Assembly: GCA_029379385.1 (NCBI GenBank)
Contig: CM055614.1
Coordinates: forward strand, 682,001-746,000
From: Quillaja saponaria
Taxonomy: Eukaryota; Streptophyta; Magnoliopsida; Fabales; Quillajaceae
Length of the DNA: 64,000 nt
Direction: 5' to 3'
Positions 1 to 12,270 of the stretch are shown piece after piece. How positions within the stretch are numbered: position 1 is the first letter of the stretch; each line of letters begins with the position of its first letter. Below the pieces are notes generated by a model, which had not been told where the DNA came from, did not search any database, and worked only from the letters and a program-made list of their open reading frames with translations. The position numbers were made by a program, and so were the translations under genes.

Positions 1-1226
1 TACTTATACTGTGTACAAAGAGGGTGGTGGTGCAATAATCAAACATCAATTCTATTTTTATTTTTTGGGGGTAAAAAGCAGCTAAATTTCTCTTTTAAAA
101 AATTCTTCATGGCAAAATTCGACCAAACTCCTTGATATACAACATTAATTTACAAACACCAACAATATGTAATTTTATGTTTGGAGTAGGAGTATAGTCT
201 ACTCTCCCACTTGACATGGGCCTTTTCTGCTTCCCTCCCCCCTAACCCCTTCTCAAGGCCCATGGACTTAAATTAAAAACCAAAATAAATAGATGAGAAC
301 AATAAATGCTTGATAAAACTAATTTTTCTTAATCACAATTCAACTTGCATTTATTACCTACTGCAAATTATCTCGGCTAAGAAAACACAAAAAAAGAATC
401 CCTTAAAAAATAAAAAACTGTCAAACCGATAACTAAATCCTCACAATAATGCCACGTAACACGCTATGTACGTGAGTCACCAATCTCTTTCTCAATAGTG
501 TCTTTAAAAACGAGACAGACCTGAAAAAGCGGGAAGCGGGAACAGAGTTTTCCATTACCATCATCGCTCGCTCGCCACCCACTTTGAAGCAACAAGTAAC
601 CACTACTCCGCCACCTTTAACCACTTATCGCCGCCGCCTTTAACTACTTATCGCCGCCTGCTCCTCCTCCTTACCTAGATTTGTTTTGTCGAAAAATAAA
701 TAAATAAACTTGTCCGGCCAGTACTGTGTACTAAGATCCATTCATTTCGCACCGTATAACTAGGCCTTCAAACAACCAACACACAAAAAAGCATATTCAG
801 AAAGAGAGCGAGCGAGTGGGGGGTCGATAAGGTTCGCGTATATTGGAGATTCTTCTTCGGTCTGTGTCTGAATCAAAGCCAACAAATTTCTATTTTGTTT
901 AAGGCTTTGATTTTTTCTATTTCTTTTCCTAAACATCGTCGTGTTGCTCTGTTCGTCGTTTACTTTCTTGCTGTGTCTGCTTTCGTCGATTTTTTAACAA
1001 CAATTAGGGTTTCGTATTCGTTAATCTTTATCGTGAAACAATCTTTCTTTTTCTTTGCGTTTGCAAAATAAATGTTGAGTTTTGCTTCGAAGTCTCTTAC
1101 TTTTTACAAATACCTGTCTTCAATTTATTTTATCTGTCCTGTGTGAAAATTGAGAAGTAGTTTCCTTCTTTAAAAATTGCGTAACTAGTTAGTACACCCT
1201 GGTGATAGTTTTCTTTTGAGGGACCA
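1..1226 (+). promoter_or_regulatory. Upstream region and probable 5' leader of the DAA1-like gene
   Basis: No coding gene is visible here. The first 700 bases are AT-rich with scattered pyrimidine-rich stretches. A purine-rich segment with GAGCGAGCGAG near 803-816 and a pyrimidine-rich, GGGTTT-containing stretch near 1005-1012 resemble the 5' untranslated leaders of plant housekeeping genes, so transcription probably starts in roughly 750-850. A leader intron between about 1030 and 1200 is possible but not proven. Assignment is by position and composition only. Confidence 0.4.
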
Positions 1227-4200
1227 ATGGAGCAGAAAAGCATTCTGTTATCGGCGTTGAGTGTTGGGGTGGGAGTGGGAGTGGGGATTGGTTTGGCTTC
1301 TGGACAAACAGTCAGCAAATGGGCAGCCAACAATTCTTCTTCAAACGCCATCACTGCTGAGAGGATGGAGCAGGAAATTCTCAGACAAATTGTTGATGGC
1401 AGAGAAAGCAGGGTCACCTTTGATCAATTCCCTTACTACCTCAGGTCACAGTCCCCAAACTTCCTTTTCTTTACAATATTTTACCCTTCTTGAGATCCTA
1501 GTTTCTACTTTATCACATATATATTTCTATTTAAATTGACTTTGCTTCGTTTTCAGTGACTAAGGATAATTAGCATAATGTAGCATATCGTGGATAATGG
1601 GCATGCTTGAATCATACTTTGCTTCACACATAAACCTGAAAGTTGATATTATAGAATTTCGGTTGTCACGTGCCCTGCTGTATATTTTATTATATCTTTG
1701 AACTCTTGATTTTCTTGCTGCCTTGGGTATATGTGATAGTATATTTTATTTGGATAGTTTACCTTGATAGCTTTCTGATGTGGTAATGATCTATTTTCCA
1801 AATAAGGAGACTAACATAGATTATTCCATGTTTGGAAATGATTATTGTCTGGCTTTAAGAGACTAGAACTGTGTTCTGTAGTAAACCATCATGGAGTTTT
1901 CATTATATTAACTATGCACGGACATCACATGGAGCCTGATATATTTTATTTTAAAAAGTGTATATATTAGACTTATTTAACCATTGAATTTGAGTTGTTT
2001 TCATCACTTTGTGTATCAATCTATCTTCTTGGGCATATATGGAGGGGAAAAGCAATATGGTAGTTAATAAATGAACAATATTATAACTGCATCAAAGTAA
2101 CCCCGCAATATGGCAGTTAATAAATTTATGGTAATGGTAAATTTGAAGAGTGATCATGCTAATAACTTAAAAGTGTCATCACAAGAGTCGCTAGATTGAC
2201 CCTACCCCCATCAGTGGATGTATATAATCATTTGATTGATTTTATTTTATTTTAATATAATTGCAGTGAGCAGACACGGGCATTGCTGACAAGTGCTGCT
2301 TATGTCCATTTAAAGCATGCTGAAGTTTCTAAGCACACAAGGAACCTTTCTCCTGCAAGTCGAGCTATTTTGCTCTCAGGACCTGCAGGTTGGCTACTTA
2401 CTTTCATTCTTAATGTTTAGGCTAATCTTTTTTTTTTTCTTTTTTCCTTTTTCTTTGTAAAACAATGTTAATACTTTCATCTCCATTTCCAATTTTTCAT
2501 TTCGGCTGGAAAATGGAAACCATTGTTTTCCAAATGGGAAGCCTAGAAAACATATTTTTTCAGATGTTGGTTACCCTTATACCCTCTCATGTTTCCATTT
2601 TGGAAAAAAATCAAAAATGAAAAAAACATCATACTTGAACATGAATCCATTTTTTTCCTTTTGTATGAAAAAGTTTTCCAGAAAGCAACCTTGTATTTTA
2701 CTAATGTATTAGCCGGTAGGTTAGGGTTAGGGTTAGGGTTAGGTTAGGGATCTAAATCATACATAGATGTCTCCACAGAGCCTGAAGATCATCTTCTATC
2801 TAATCTTCTTCTTTTTTTCTTTTTTTTCTTTTTTTTTTTCTAATGCCTTGCAGAATATTACCAACAAATGCTTGCCAAGGCTTTAGCCCATTACTTTGAG
2901 GCGAAGTTTCTGCTGTTAGATATAACTGACTTCTCACTGAAGGTTAGTATATGCAGTTTCAATTTCCCTGTTCTTCTTTCTTTAATCTTAATATGATATT
3001 TTACTTAGAATCTTTATGGTTGTTCCGTGCAGATTCAGAGCAAATATGGTACTTCCAAGAAAGAATCTGTAAGCTGCTTTAATTGATCTTGTGTTTGTAT
3101 ACTTGGTGGAGCATGGGGTGAATTACATAAACTCCCATATGCTGTCATTAGAATCTGGTCTCTTGCCTTTAAAAGACTTCATTTCACTGGTGATGATATG
3201 TTCCATAAAGTATTCTGTGTACTCTGCAAATTGTTTTTTCATCACATTTATTTTGTTCTTCCATTTCCATGAAGAGTCGATTTTTCAGCTTCCTGCTGTT
3301 TATTTCCTCTACTTCTGATTGTAGTCTTTCAAAAGGTCCACTTCAGAGTCAACTTTGGAGCGATTTTCTGGATTAATTGGATCGTTGTCAATTTTTCCAC
3401 AAAGGGTATCCAGAGGTATAATTGCATACTATTGCTTTGTATTATGGTGAAGAACCAACAAAGTGTCTCAAATGCTTGCTGCTAATTTCCTATAATACAT
3501 GGGTCCACCTCACTAATTTTGGTTTCTACAGCAATAACCATCATTTGTATATTATTATTTTTGGTTGAAGCAAGTCATTCTGTTGTAGGTCCTGGAGTGT
3601 AGACATGGCAGGATGACTATTAGTAGCTCCGATTGAGTTTTCCTATTATGTTTTTAAAATTCTATTAAGTCTAGTTGGCATAAATTAGGAGTTTTGATGA
3701 TAAGAGTTATAGATAGATTAAACAGATTGCTGCTGTATTTTGGCTTGATTGATTTAGTAATTTTCTTTTACTTTGGCCATTTTGTAATTCCCATTTTGAG
3801 ATAGCTCTCATCAATAAAATTGTTTGCAGGTACAGTACGGAGGCAAAGCAGCGTGGATCTTGCATCATGGTATGTTGGGTAGATGTGCCTATCTTATTTT
3901 ACTTACAAAACAATTTCTTTTTCTTTCTGAAAGCAGAAAAAAACAGCTTACAAAAAAAAATAAAAATTAAATATCTGTTTGTTTGCTTTTTTATGTTATT
4001 GATTATTACAAGTTACCATGTGACTGCAGTGGAGTTGAAGGTTCTTGTAATCATCCTAAGCTCCGTAGAAACGCTTCTGCCTCAGTAAATATCAGTAACC
4101 TTGCTTTGCAAAGCACTCTTGCAAATTCAGGTTACCAGTAGCATGGATTTTCTTGCTTAACCTGTTAGAATTTGTTTCAAATGTGTTTGTAGTTAGATAG

Positions 4201-7200
4201 ATAACCATTCAGTCCACAGTGATGCTAATGAGGGGAAGCATGTTAAGAAAAACATATTGGGAAATGCATGATTTAATTTTTCTTCAATAATGCTTAAAAC
4301 CTGGAACATGTACCATTTAACCACTGATTTGTTCTTGCGCCTCAAAGTCATGCTGTCGCATGGAATTATGCTTAAAATTTACAATGTTGATAGATTTGAA
4401 CTTAATGCATCCCTCTATTTCCAATGCAACTGTTTTGATGCCATCATTACTGAAAACATCTCTTTTGGGAATAGATTATTTTTCTCTTATTAGATCTCTC
4501 ATTGACCTGGCATTATACATGGCATCGGCTGATACTATGAAAAATGTGAACCATAATCCCTTATTAGTCAATTAAATCTCTCACTTGCACCTGGTATTCT
4601 ACTTTACTTGGAGTTCAGAATGATGAACAATGTGAACATCTCATTCGTTTATTCTTCGTCTTCTTTTTCTCTTTTTGTTGCGGTCATTATCTCATTGCTT
4701 CTTACCATTTCCCGTTTCTTGTTTTCAAATTTAACCTCCAGCTCCCCTGAAGCGCACAAGCAGCTGGTCTTTTGATGAAAAGCTTTTTATACAGTCTCTT
4801 TACAAGGTACCATCACTTTGACTATATCTAGAATTTCAGCACCAATTATACTGCTGTTTTTCAAATAAACCTGTAACAAGGTTGTCACTAATTATCTTCT
4901 TGAAAGACACTGATTGCTATTAATTACTATGCACTCACTTGCAGGTTTTGGTTTTTGTCTCAAAAACCTATCCCATTGTTCTTTATCTTAGGGATGTTGA
5001 TAAGTTGTTATTGAGATCACAAAGAATATACAACTTGTTCCAGAAAATGTTGAAGAAACTATCTGGATCAGTGCTGATTCTTGGTTCACGAATTCTTGAT
5101 CCCGGTAATGACTATAGAGAGGTCGATGAGAGACTTGCTTCTCTCTTCCCTTACAATATAGAGATCAGACCTCCAGAAGATGAATCCCATCTGGTAAGCT
5201 GGAAGTCTCAACTGGAGAAGGATATGAAGATGATCCAGGTTCAAGATAATAAAAACCATATTATGGAAGTGCTTGCAGCCAATGATCTTGACTGTGACGA
5301 TCTGGACTCTGTCTGTGTGGCAGACACAATGGTTCTCAGTAACTATATAGAAGAGATTGTTGTATCTGCAATATCGTATCATTTAATGCATAACAAAGAT
5401 CCTGAATACAGAAATGGAAAGCTTGTTATATCATCCAATAGGTAAAATCAGCATCTTTTTTGGTATCCTTTTCTTTCCTATTTTTCCTGGTTAAATTTGA
5501 TGCTAATGGTGTGCTAAGAGTTTTTCTCTGAAACAGCTTGTCTCATGGATTGAGTATATTCCAAAAAGGGAAGTCCAGTGGCAAGGATACACAAAAACTG
5601 GAGGCCCAAGCTGTGAAAACTGAGGTTTGTTATACTTGTCATCTTTATAGATTAAGTTGGGAATAATTTCCTGTTAGATACTATTATGATGTATTTTTCA
5701 CATATTGCAGAAGGAAAGAGGAGAAGAGGTTGTTTTGAAGCCAGAAGCAAAATCTGAAATTGCAGCCCCCAGAAACAAAAAAGAAGCTGAAACATCAGCT
5801 CCTGTAGTAAAGACAGATGGTGAACATTCACTTCCTGCATCAAAAGCTTCTGTAAGCCTCTTTTTGTCTTTTAGAAAAAGAGTCTTTGAAATATTTCTCT
5901 CCTACATAACTAACTCTGCCACTTATACCCAAAATAATTTCACCCCCTTGGGCCTTGTCCCAAGAGATAAATGGCGGCAGTGGAATTGCAGTGGATCACT
6001 AGCTATAACAATTAACAATTCACCTTTTTGTGTTGTTCTGTGAGTCTCAAATTCCGTATTTCTATAAGTTTTGATTTTAAGACGTTGCTGAATCTGACAT
6101 TGTCACAGGAAGTTCCTCCTGACAATGAATTTGAGAAGCGAATAAGGCCTGAGGTCATACCAGCAAATGACATTGATGTAACATTTGCCGATATTGGTGC
6201 CATGGATGAGATCAAAGAATCTCTTCAGGAACTAGTAATGCTCCCTCTTCGAAGACCAGATCTATTCACTGGAGGCCTTCTAAAGCCTTGTAGAGGAATA
6301 TTGTTACTTGGGCCCCCTGGCACCGGGAAGACAATGATGGCCAAGGCCATTGCAAAGGAAGCCGGGGCAAGCTTCATTAATGTCTCCATGTCTACCATTA
6401 CTTCTAAATGGTTTGGTGAAGATGAGAAGAATGTCCGAGCTTTATTCTCACTGGCAGCTAAAGTTTCCCCAACTATTATATTTGTTGATGAGGTTGATAG
6501 CATGCTTGGTCAACGAACAAGAGTTGGGGAGCATGAAGCTATGCGGAAGATAAAGAATGAGTTCATGACTCATTGGGATGGTCTCTTATCAAAACCGGGT
6601 GAGCGTATCCTTGTTCTAGCTGCAACCAATAGGCCATTTGACCTGGATGAAGCGATTATCAGGCGATTTGAGAGGAGGTATTTTTGTGTACTGTGTGACT
6701 GAGTTCTGCCAATTCCATACTTGATCTATATTGGCTCATGCACCGAGTGAGGGGAAATTTCTTATAGACATTTATGACATCTGTGATAACAATCTGAATG
6801 TTTTCATATAGAATGTGCATCATCATTTTTCATCTTATCTACTTTGATACAGAATTATGGTAGGGCTTCCATCTGTGGAGAACAGGGAAAAGATTTTGAG
6901 AACTCTCTTGGGAAAAGAGAAGGTGGAAGAGGGACTAGACTTTAAGGAGCTTGCTACTATGACAGAGGGCTATAGTGGAAGTGATCTTAAGGTTTGGTGT
7001 TTTTATTTATGTCTTGAGTGCTTGAAGATTTGATGCAGAACCAACTATTACTGACTCTGTACTTTTTAAAACAGAACTTGTGCACGACTGCTGCTTATCG
7101 GCCAGTTAGGGAACTGATTCAGCAAGAAAGATTAAAGGATTTGGTAATTGCAAACCAACCATTCGTAAGGTCCTGCATGAATTCTTCATGAAGTGTCTAT

Positions 7201-7686
7201 CATGTTGACGTATCATTCTTTTTCCGTTGGCAGGAAAAAAGGCAGAAAGCTGCAGAAGGACGGAACTCAGAAAGTGCCCCTGATCAGGATGATGTAGATG
7301 CCTTGGATATGAAAGATGCTAACAAGCAGGAAAGAGTTATTACTCTTAGGCCATTAAACATAGAGGATTTAAGACAGGCAAAGAATCAGGTAAGACCGCT
7401 GTGTGTATGGGGAAGAGGGGGTATTGGGATTGTACACCAAGTGAAAGTTCTTAGGTTATTTTGTGTTTCGCCCTTGTGGAACCTGTTGCTCCATCTGAAA
7501 ATACATGTTTCTTTTGGCGAGAGATCTAATTTAGAAATGTTTAATGCTTTATTTTCAATACTTATGATACAGGTTGCAGCCAGCTTTGCTTCCGAAGGGT
7601 CTGTCATGAGTGAGTTGAAACAGTGGAACGACCTTTATGGGGAAGGCGGTTCAAGGAAGCAACAGCAATTATCTTATTTTCTCTGA
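1227..7686 (+). CDS. DAA1: DAA1-like AAA-type ATPase (844 aa, 16 exons)
   Basis: Exons: 1227-1444, 2267-2388, 2854-2942, 3033-3068, 3325-3415, 3830-3869, 4030-4130, 4742-4806, 4945-5441, 5537-5624, 5711-5851, 6109-6677, 6853-6991, 7075-7143, 7234-7389, 7573-7686. They join in frame to 844 residues. The single AAA module lies in the C-terminal half: Walker A GPPGTGKT at about 564-571, Walker B FVDEVDS at about 621-627, and the arginine-bearing NRPFDLDEAIIRRFERR segment from about 670. The N-terminus MEQKSILLSALSVGVGVGVG is a glycine-rich hydrophobic stretch typical of this family and could anchor it to a membrane. Order and both termini (ending QLSYFL) match Arabidopsis DAA1 (Duo1-activated ATPase) as I remember it. 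By family it is an ATP-driven remodelling enzyme of the Msp1/ATAD1-katanin-spastin (meiotic) group; the substrate is not known from sequence. Intron 2 carries a TTAGGG array. Confidence 0.93.
2719..2749 (+). repeat. Interstitial TTAGGG-type telomere-like array
   Basis: Five consecutive units (four TTAGGG and one TTAGG) lie in intron 2 of the DAA1-like gene. Most plants have TTTAGGG telomeres, so this is the six-base type. It may have arisen by slippage or by repair-associated insertion. Confidence 0.85.
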
Positions 7687-9350
7687 AATCACACCCAAAC
7701 AAGGGAAGGAACTTTTGTTCACATAATAGACCTCTAATGGCGGTTGACTTAGAATATTAACAGCCCAGGATGTCATGTTGAGTACTTGTGTTTAATGTAA
7801 TGCATCCCGATACCGTAGGGGTGAAAGCAGGTAAGTATTACACTTGTCTTGTAGGCTCTGGTCTAGGCTGTAGTTCCAGATTTATAGTTGTCTTGGAATA
7901 TAGGACCGTATTCCCCCACATGAGGGACTACATTCCCAACATGATTCTTTGTGAGAATATGGTATTAAAAGGGACTGATATTTGCCGAGCTATTGTGCTT
8001 CGTAAGTAGGCTTTCTTGTCCCAAGTGACAACGCCTGAGCTAGAAATGCACTGATTTATAAACATATTCATATTTTAAGCAATAAGCAAAGGCTCTTTAC
8101 ACCAGGAAAAATTCCATTGCATAAATATCTAGACCTAGAAAGTAAAAAATCAGATTTATTTTTACTGATCCCGTCTCCTCTATGTATTTCTCTGAAATAC
8201 ATTAGAGAAATACATTCGCCTGCATAATCCAACCTTTTAAACTGTGAAGGCAAAACTAACAAAAATATTACGATGAAATCAATAAAAAATATTATTAAGA
8301 GATATAATTTTGTTAATTATTTAAGTACCAACATTAATAATAAATAAAAATATTTTAGAGAGAACTACCTGCCAGATTGCATAGTTTTTCAATTTAAATT
8401 GACCCAGAGAAACATAAACAGAATTTCCAGGTTTTTAATATCCTGACAGCAAATGTTGATTTAAAATGAATAAATACTACAGTTCATTTAAAATAATTTT
8501 TTTAATTTAAAATAAGAGTTAAATTTACAAAATTTAACCTAATTTTTTTTACTTAAAACAAATGAAAAACTTGATTTAATTTAAATATTTTTCTCATACT
8601 ACTTTTAATTTTTTAATTAAAACTAAAATTAACTAAAAATATAAAATAATATTAACTATTATTTAATTAACAAAGTGCAAGGTAAAAATAAAAAACATAA
8701 AACTGATTGATAAATATATAACATAAAGTAGTGATGAGTCTTTTTACTTAGATAATATATATATATATACACATATATAATTATTTTAAATAAATTTTAT
8801 CATTTTATTTTATATAAATTTATAATTGAATAAAATATTAATTTCAAATAAATTCTATACTATTTCATATATTCTAAACATAAAAAAAATTATTTTAAAT
8901 AAAATAAATTGTACATCTGTTTTCTAAAGTTCCAGACTCACCTAAACATTAAACAATTTTGTTCTAAATAAAATAAATTATCCATTTCTTTTTTTAAGTT
9001 CCAAACTCACCCTAGCCCAAACACCACCGAGACAAACCAGTGTTTACCTCGTCGCTGAAATCATCGACTAATCAATATGATCGATTACTTCAAATGAGAC
9101 ACTTAATAAGCAAATATAACACAATCACCCATTGCATGACAGATCATGGAGGTGATCTCAATGTGCGCAGCACAAACAAATAGAAAAGTTCTTCTAATCC
9201 ACAATGCGTACGGGGTACCCAACGACCCTAAATTTAAAAATTAAACAGGGGTCTGGCCAATCATGGATATGAATTTAACAAGACGAATATAAGATAACTA
9301 CAAAATATTACTGATTAGCAGGCTGCATTTGAGAGGAATGAGCCCCCTCT
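7687..9350. other. Convergent intergenic spacer between DAA1-like and reticulon genes
   Basis: Both neighbouring genes point into this space. The first 350 bases are probably the 3' untranslated region of the DAA1-like gene. From about 8280 to 8900 the DNA is extremely AT-rich with no open frame and no clear transposon ends. Two 69-bp direct repeats follow at 8893-9030. Bases 9030-9350 are of more mixed composition and probably include the reticulon 3' untranslated region. Confidence 0.6.
8893..9030. repeat. Imperfect 69-bp tandem duplication
   Basis: TAAATAAAATAAATT followed by a variable stretch, then AAGTTCCARACTCACC, occurs at 8893-8961 and again at 8962-9030. The copies are clearly alike but have diverged by several substitutions. 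No coding content. Confidence 0.6.
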
Positions 9351-11070
9351 CTAGTCCTTCTTCTTATCTTTCAAGGGCCCCCTGGGAATCTTACTTAAGA
9401 CCCGGGCGTCAAACACTGCGTACTGCTTCTTAAACTCTGCTGTTGCCTTCTCGGCAAATGAGTCCACATGGTCCTCATACTTCTCATACAGCACAGGTAG
9501 CGTGTGGAGCGAAACAAATGCTGTTTCACAAAATCACAATACACATCAAGAACAACCATACTAAAGAAAAAAAGATAATCAAAGCTCTACGCACAGAAAA
9601 ATGGAGCATAAAGGTCCACATAATAAACATACACCAACAGCATTACCTATGTAGAACAATGTCAAGAAATTGAAACAACTTCCCAGAATAGACAAAACCC
9701 ACAAGCCAGCAATCACCTAATTAAAATAAAATATCAGCAAAGAAGATTAGCGTTAGCCTTGAAGAAAAAAAAAAAAAAGATTAGATCCCAGACAACGTAA
9801 GCAGATAAATAGAGTCTACCAAAATGGGGATTCCACTATACACTATAAGATCACAATTAAGGTTTCTAATGAAAAATGAGCAAATGTAAACTAAAATGGG
9901 AACCAGAAAAACAAGGGCATTAAGAAAAAAAACATACAGATAGAAACTTCTTGAGATCCCTTCCTGATGCAATATCCCGTAAAAGAGCAAAAGCACGATT
10001 GATCTCAATTCTCAGTGCCGCAGCAATCTGTAGAACAGGTTCCTCTGGAATATGAAACTCTGGAATGCGAGGTGGACTCCTAAAGGAAACAAATTTGCTA
10101 AATTAATCAACCCAAACACTTCACTGGTTCACTCTTAAGGAACCCAAAAAACAGCATTTCCAATTTACTAACTTGTTGATGAAAGTGGAAGCATTGGACC
10201 ACAAGAACAACAAGGCTAGTGACAATATGAGCACGTGGCAAACCAGAGTAAGCAAGTGGTATTCAACCAAGTCGAAAAGAACCCATACAGCTGTGGCACC
10301 ACCAAGCACACCTGCTGATATTTTCTTATTCCTCCACAGGAAAACATCAGCCGCTGTTGCATAACAATCATATAAATATTAACTATAGTAAGCAAGAGAT
10401 AGATTGGAAGTATAATAGAACTAGTATCATAAACCAGGCTGCCAATCTAAATTGGAATTCTGGTTGCTCGGTAACAAAATTACAATTAGAAATCCTCGTA
10501 AGTCCCGAAGATCCTACAGTGAGTGAAATCAGTCAATTCCAGCAACAACCCCAGGCCCCGTATACGAGAAATCTTGGTTAGATCTAGACCAAAATTATAA
10601 GCTCAGAGCCCGATGAGATAGTTTAGAAGACTCACGAATTTGGAAGAAGAACCTAAGAAGTTCAATTTTATATTTCAACTATACAATTTTCGTATGCAGG
10701 CAACACATTTTGTACAAAGCAATTCCGAAACCATTTTGTTCAAAACAACGATAGAAGGTGAAAACAATAAAAGAATTTAGCGTACGATTAGCATTCAATG
10801 AAATCGTCTAAAACCTGATTCCAACGTTAAATGTAAATTACAGTTAAAAGTAGAGAAGCACATACGTTTTCCACCACCAAGAACCTTGTGAACAGGCTTT
10901 TCCCTTCCAAAGATCCTGTAAATCTTGGATTTGATCGAAGAAGGAGATGAACTTTTCTTCTCGTTGTCCGAATCAGATGAAGACGATGAATCGTGGTCGT
11001 GAATCTTCTCCGATATCTTCTCCGACAACGATTTAGCCTTCGATTCCTCGTGCTCGTGATGCTCCGCCAT
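9351..11070 (-). CDS. RTNLB: Reticulon-like protein B (RTNLB, 255 aa, 5 exons)
   Basis: Exons on the minus strand: 11070-10866, 10353-10173, 10079-9938, 9716-9647, 9520-9351; they join in frame to 255 residues, the usual RTNLB length. The N-terminus is acidic and serine-rich ([19 protein letters not shown]), followed by [20 protein letters not shown] and the [11 protein letters not shown] start of the reticulon homology domain. Two long hydrophobic hairpins follow (one with [14 protein letters not shown], one with [20 protein letters not shown]), then a lysine-rich tail ending KDKKKD. By family it sits in the tubular endoplasmic reticulum, bends the membrane, and in some members affects receptor traffic. 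The start was chosen because [11 protein letters not shown] is the family start; the frame stays open upstream but that extension is not reticulon-like. Which of RTNLB1-8 it corresponds to is unclear. Confidence 0.93.
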
Positions 11071-11221
11071 AGAAATCCACACAGAAATACCTTTTAAGTA
11101 ACAAATCGCTGATCCACAAAACCCTAAAGCACGTCTCGAAAAGCTGGAAACTGTAAACTCCCTCTCCTCCTCTCCTCTCAAATAAGAGAAAACGAAAATG
11201 GTACTGCTTATCCCCCATGCC

Positions 11222-11230
11222 TCTATATAG
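11222..11230 (-). promoter_or_regulatory. Candidate TATA box of the reticulon gene
   Basis: The minus-strand sequence CTATATAGAG lies about 155 bases upstream of the reticulon start codon, which would place transcription start near 11195. Farther upstream (11469-11478) is a CACGTG G-box within GACACGTGGCC, an element bound by bZIP and bHLH factors. Pattern and position only. Confidence 0.5.
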
Positions 11231-12018
11231 CGAAAATGACTAACAATGAATTCAATCTCCATCGTCCACTCTTAGCAAAATAAAAAATAAAAAAAATCTC
11301 CATCGTCCACGTAGTGGTTTATGGACCCCAAACGAGAGGTTGGTTTCCGCACCTATAGGTTCGGGTTAAAAATGTAACCAGTGTGAGAGCAGGTTAGGTG
11401 CCTTGGTGACAAAGAAATTCAGATTCAGTATCCTTTGGGAGAAACTTCTTTAAATCGTAGTTGAATCTGGACACGTGGCCTTTATAGAATCATCGTTGTT
11501 TTCTAATCACATTACACAAGTCGGTGAGAAAAGAAGCAAATGTGGCATCATCTAGGTCTAATTCTTGCAAACACGTAGGAGAGGTGGGACCAACCGACTG
11601 CAAATTTATTACGGTTTGGTCGTTGTTCTGATCTGGGAGTCTGGGACACTTGGCTCTTAAGAAAATGAATTGAGCTTACGTGATCGGGTCTGTAGATTAA
11701 TATAACCCTACACGTAACTTTCATCACGAGTCCATTAAAACCATGCCAATCCAGATCAAATGGGTCCATTTGAAAGGTGCCTGGCCCAACCCAGATTAGC
11801 CTAGATAAGTCACTGCGTATGAAATTAATTATTGCCTTAATTAAAGCCTACTTTCCTAGGAAATTAATCAAAAGTTCATCCAATATTTGAACCCATTAAG
11901 TTTCTTCAATTCTATCCACATATTGATCAGAAGGAAGTAATTAAAATAATGTTATACCAAGACCTATAGAAATGATTCAAACGCAAAAAAAAAGGACGAG
12001 ATTGCATAGGAGGACTCT

Positions 12019-12270
12019 GTCTATAAGTATAAAAAGGAAACTGAGCTACAGTGTATAATTAAATTTATTTCAAAGACTGAATTGTGAGCCAGGATAGCCC
12101 TGCGTCCAGCTTGAATTAAGCACAACCACTTATGAGACAGGATAACCCTAGTCTATAAGTATAAAAAGGAAACTAAGCTATAGTGTATAATTAAATTGAT
12201 TCTAAAGACTGAATTATAAGGCAGGATAACCCTACCTCCAGCTTGTATTAAGTACAACCACTTATCATAA
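12019..12270. repeat. 132-bp tandem duplication
   Basis: GTCTATAAGTATAAAAAGGA begins one copy at 12019 and the other at 12151. Both copies then run through a GCTAYAGTGTATAATTAAAT block, a CAGGATARCCCT block and CCAGCTTG, and end at ACAACCACTTAT. They differ by scattered substitutions, so the duplication is not very recent. No open reading frame. Confidence 0.85.

Noticed and set aside
1130..1417. 95-residue antisense frame over DAA1 exon 1
   Set aside because: Its Pro-Thr repeat is the reverse of the glycine-valine repeat in the real N-terminus.
11033..11218. Upstream open frame overlapping the reticulon start
   Set aside because: Its ATG lies only a few bases after the likely TATA box, so it is probably upstream of the transcript start.
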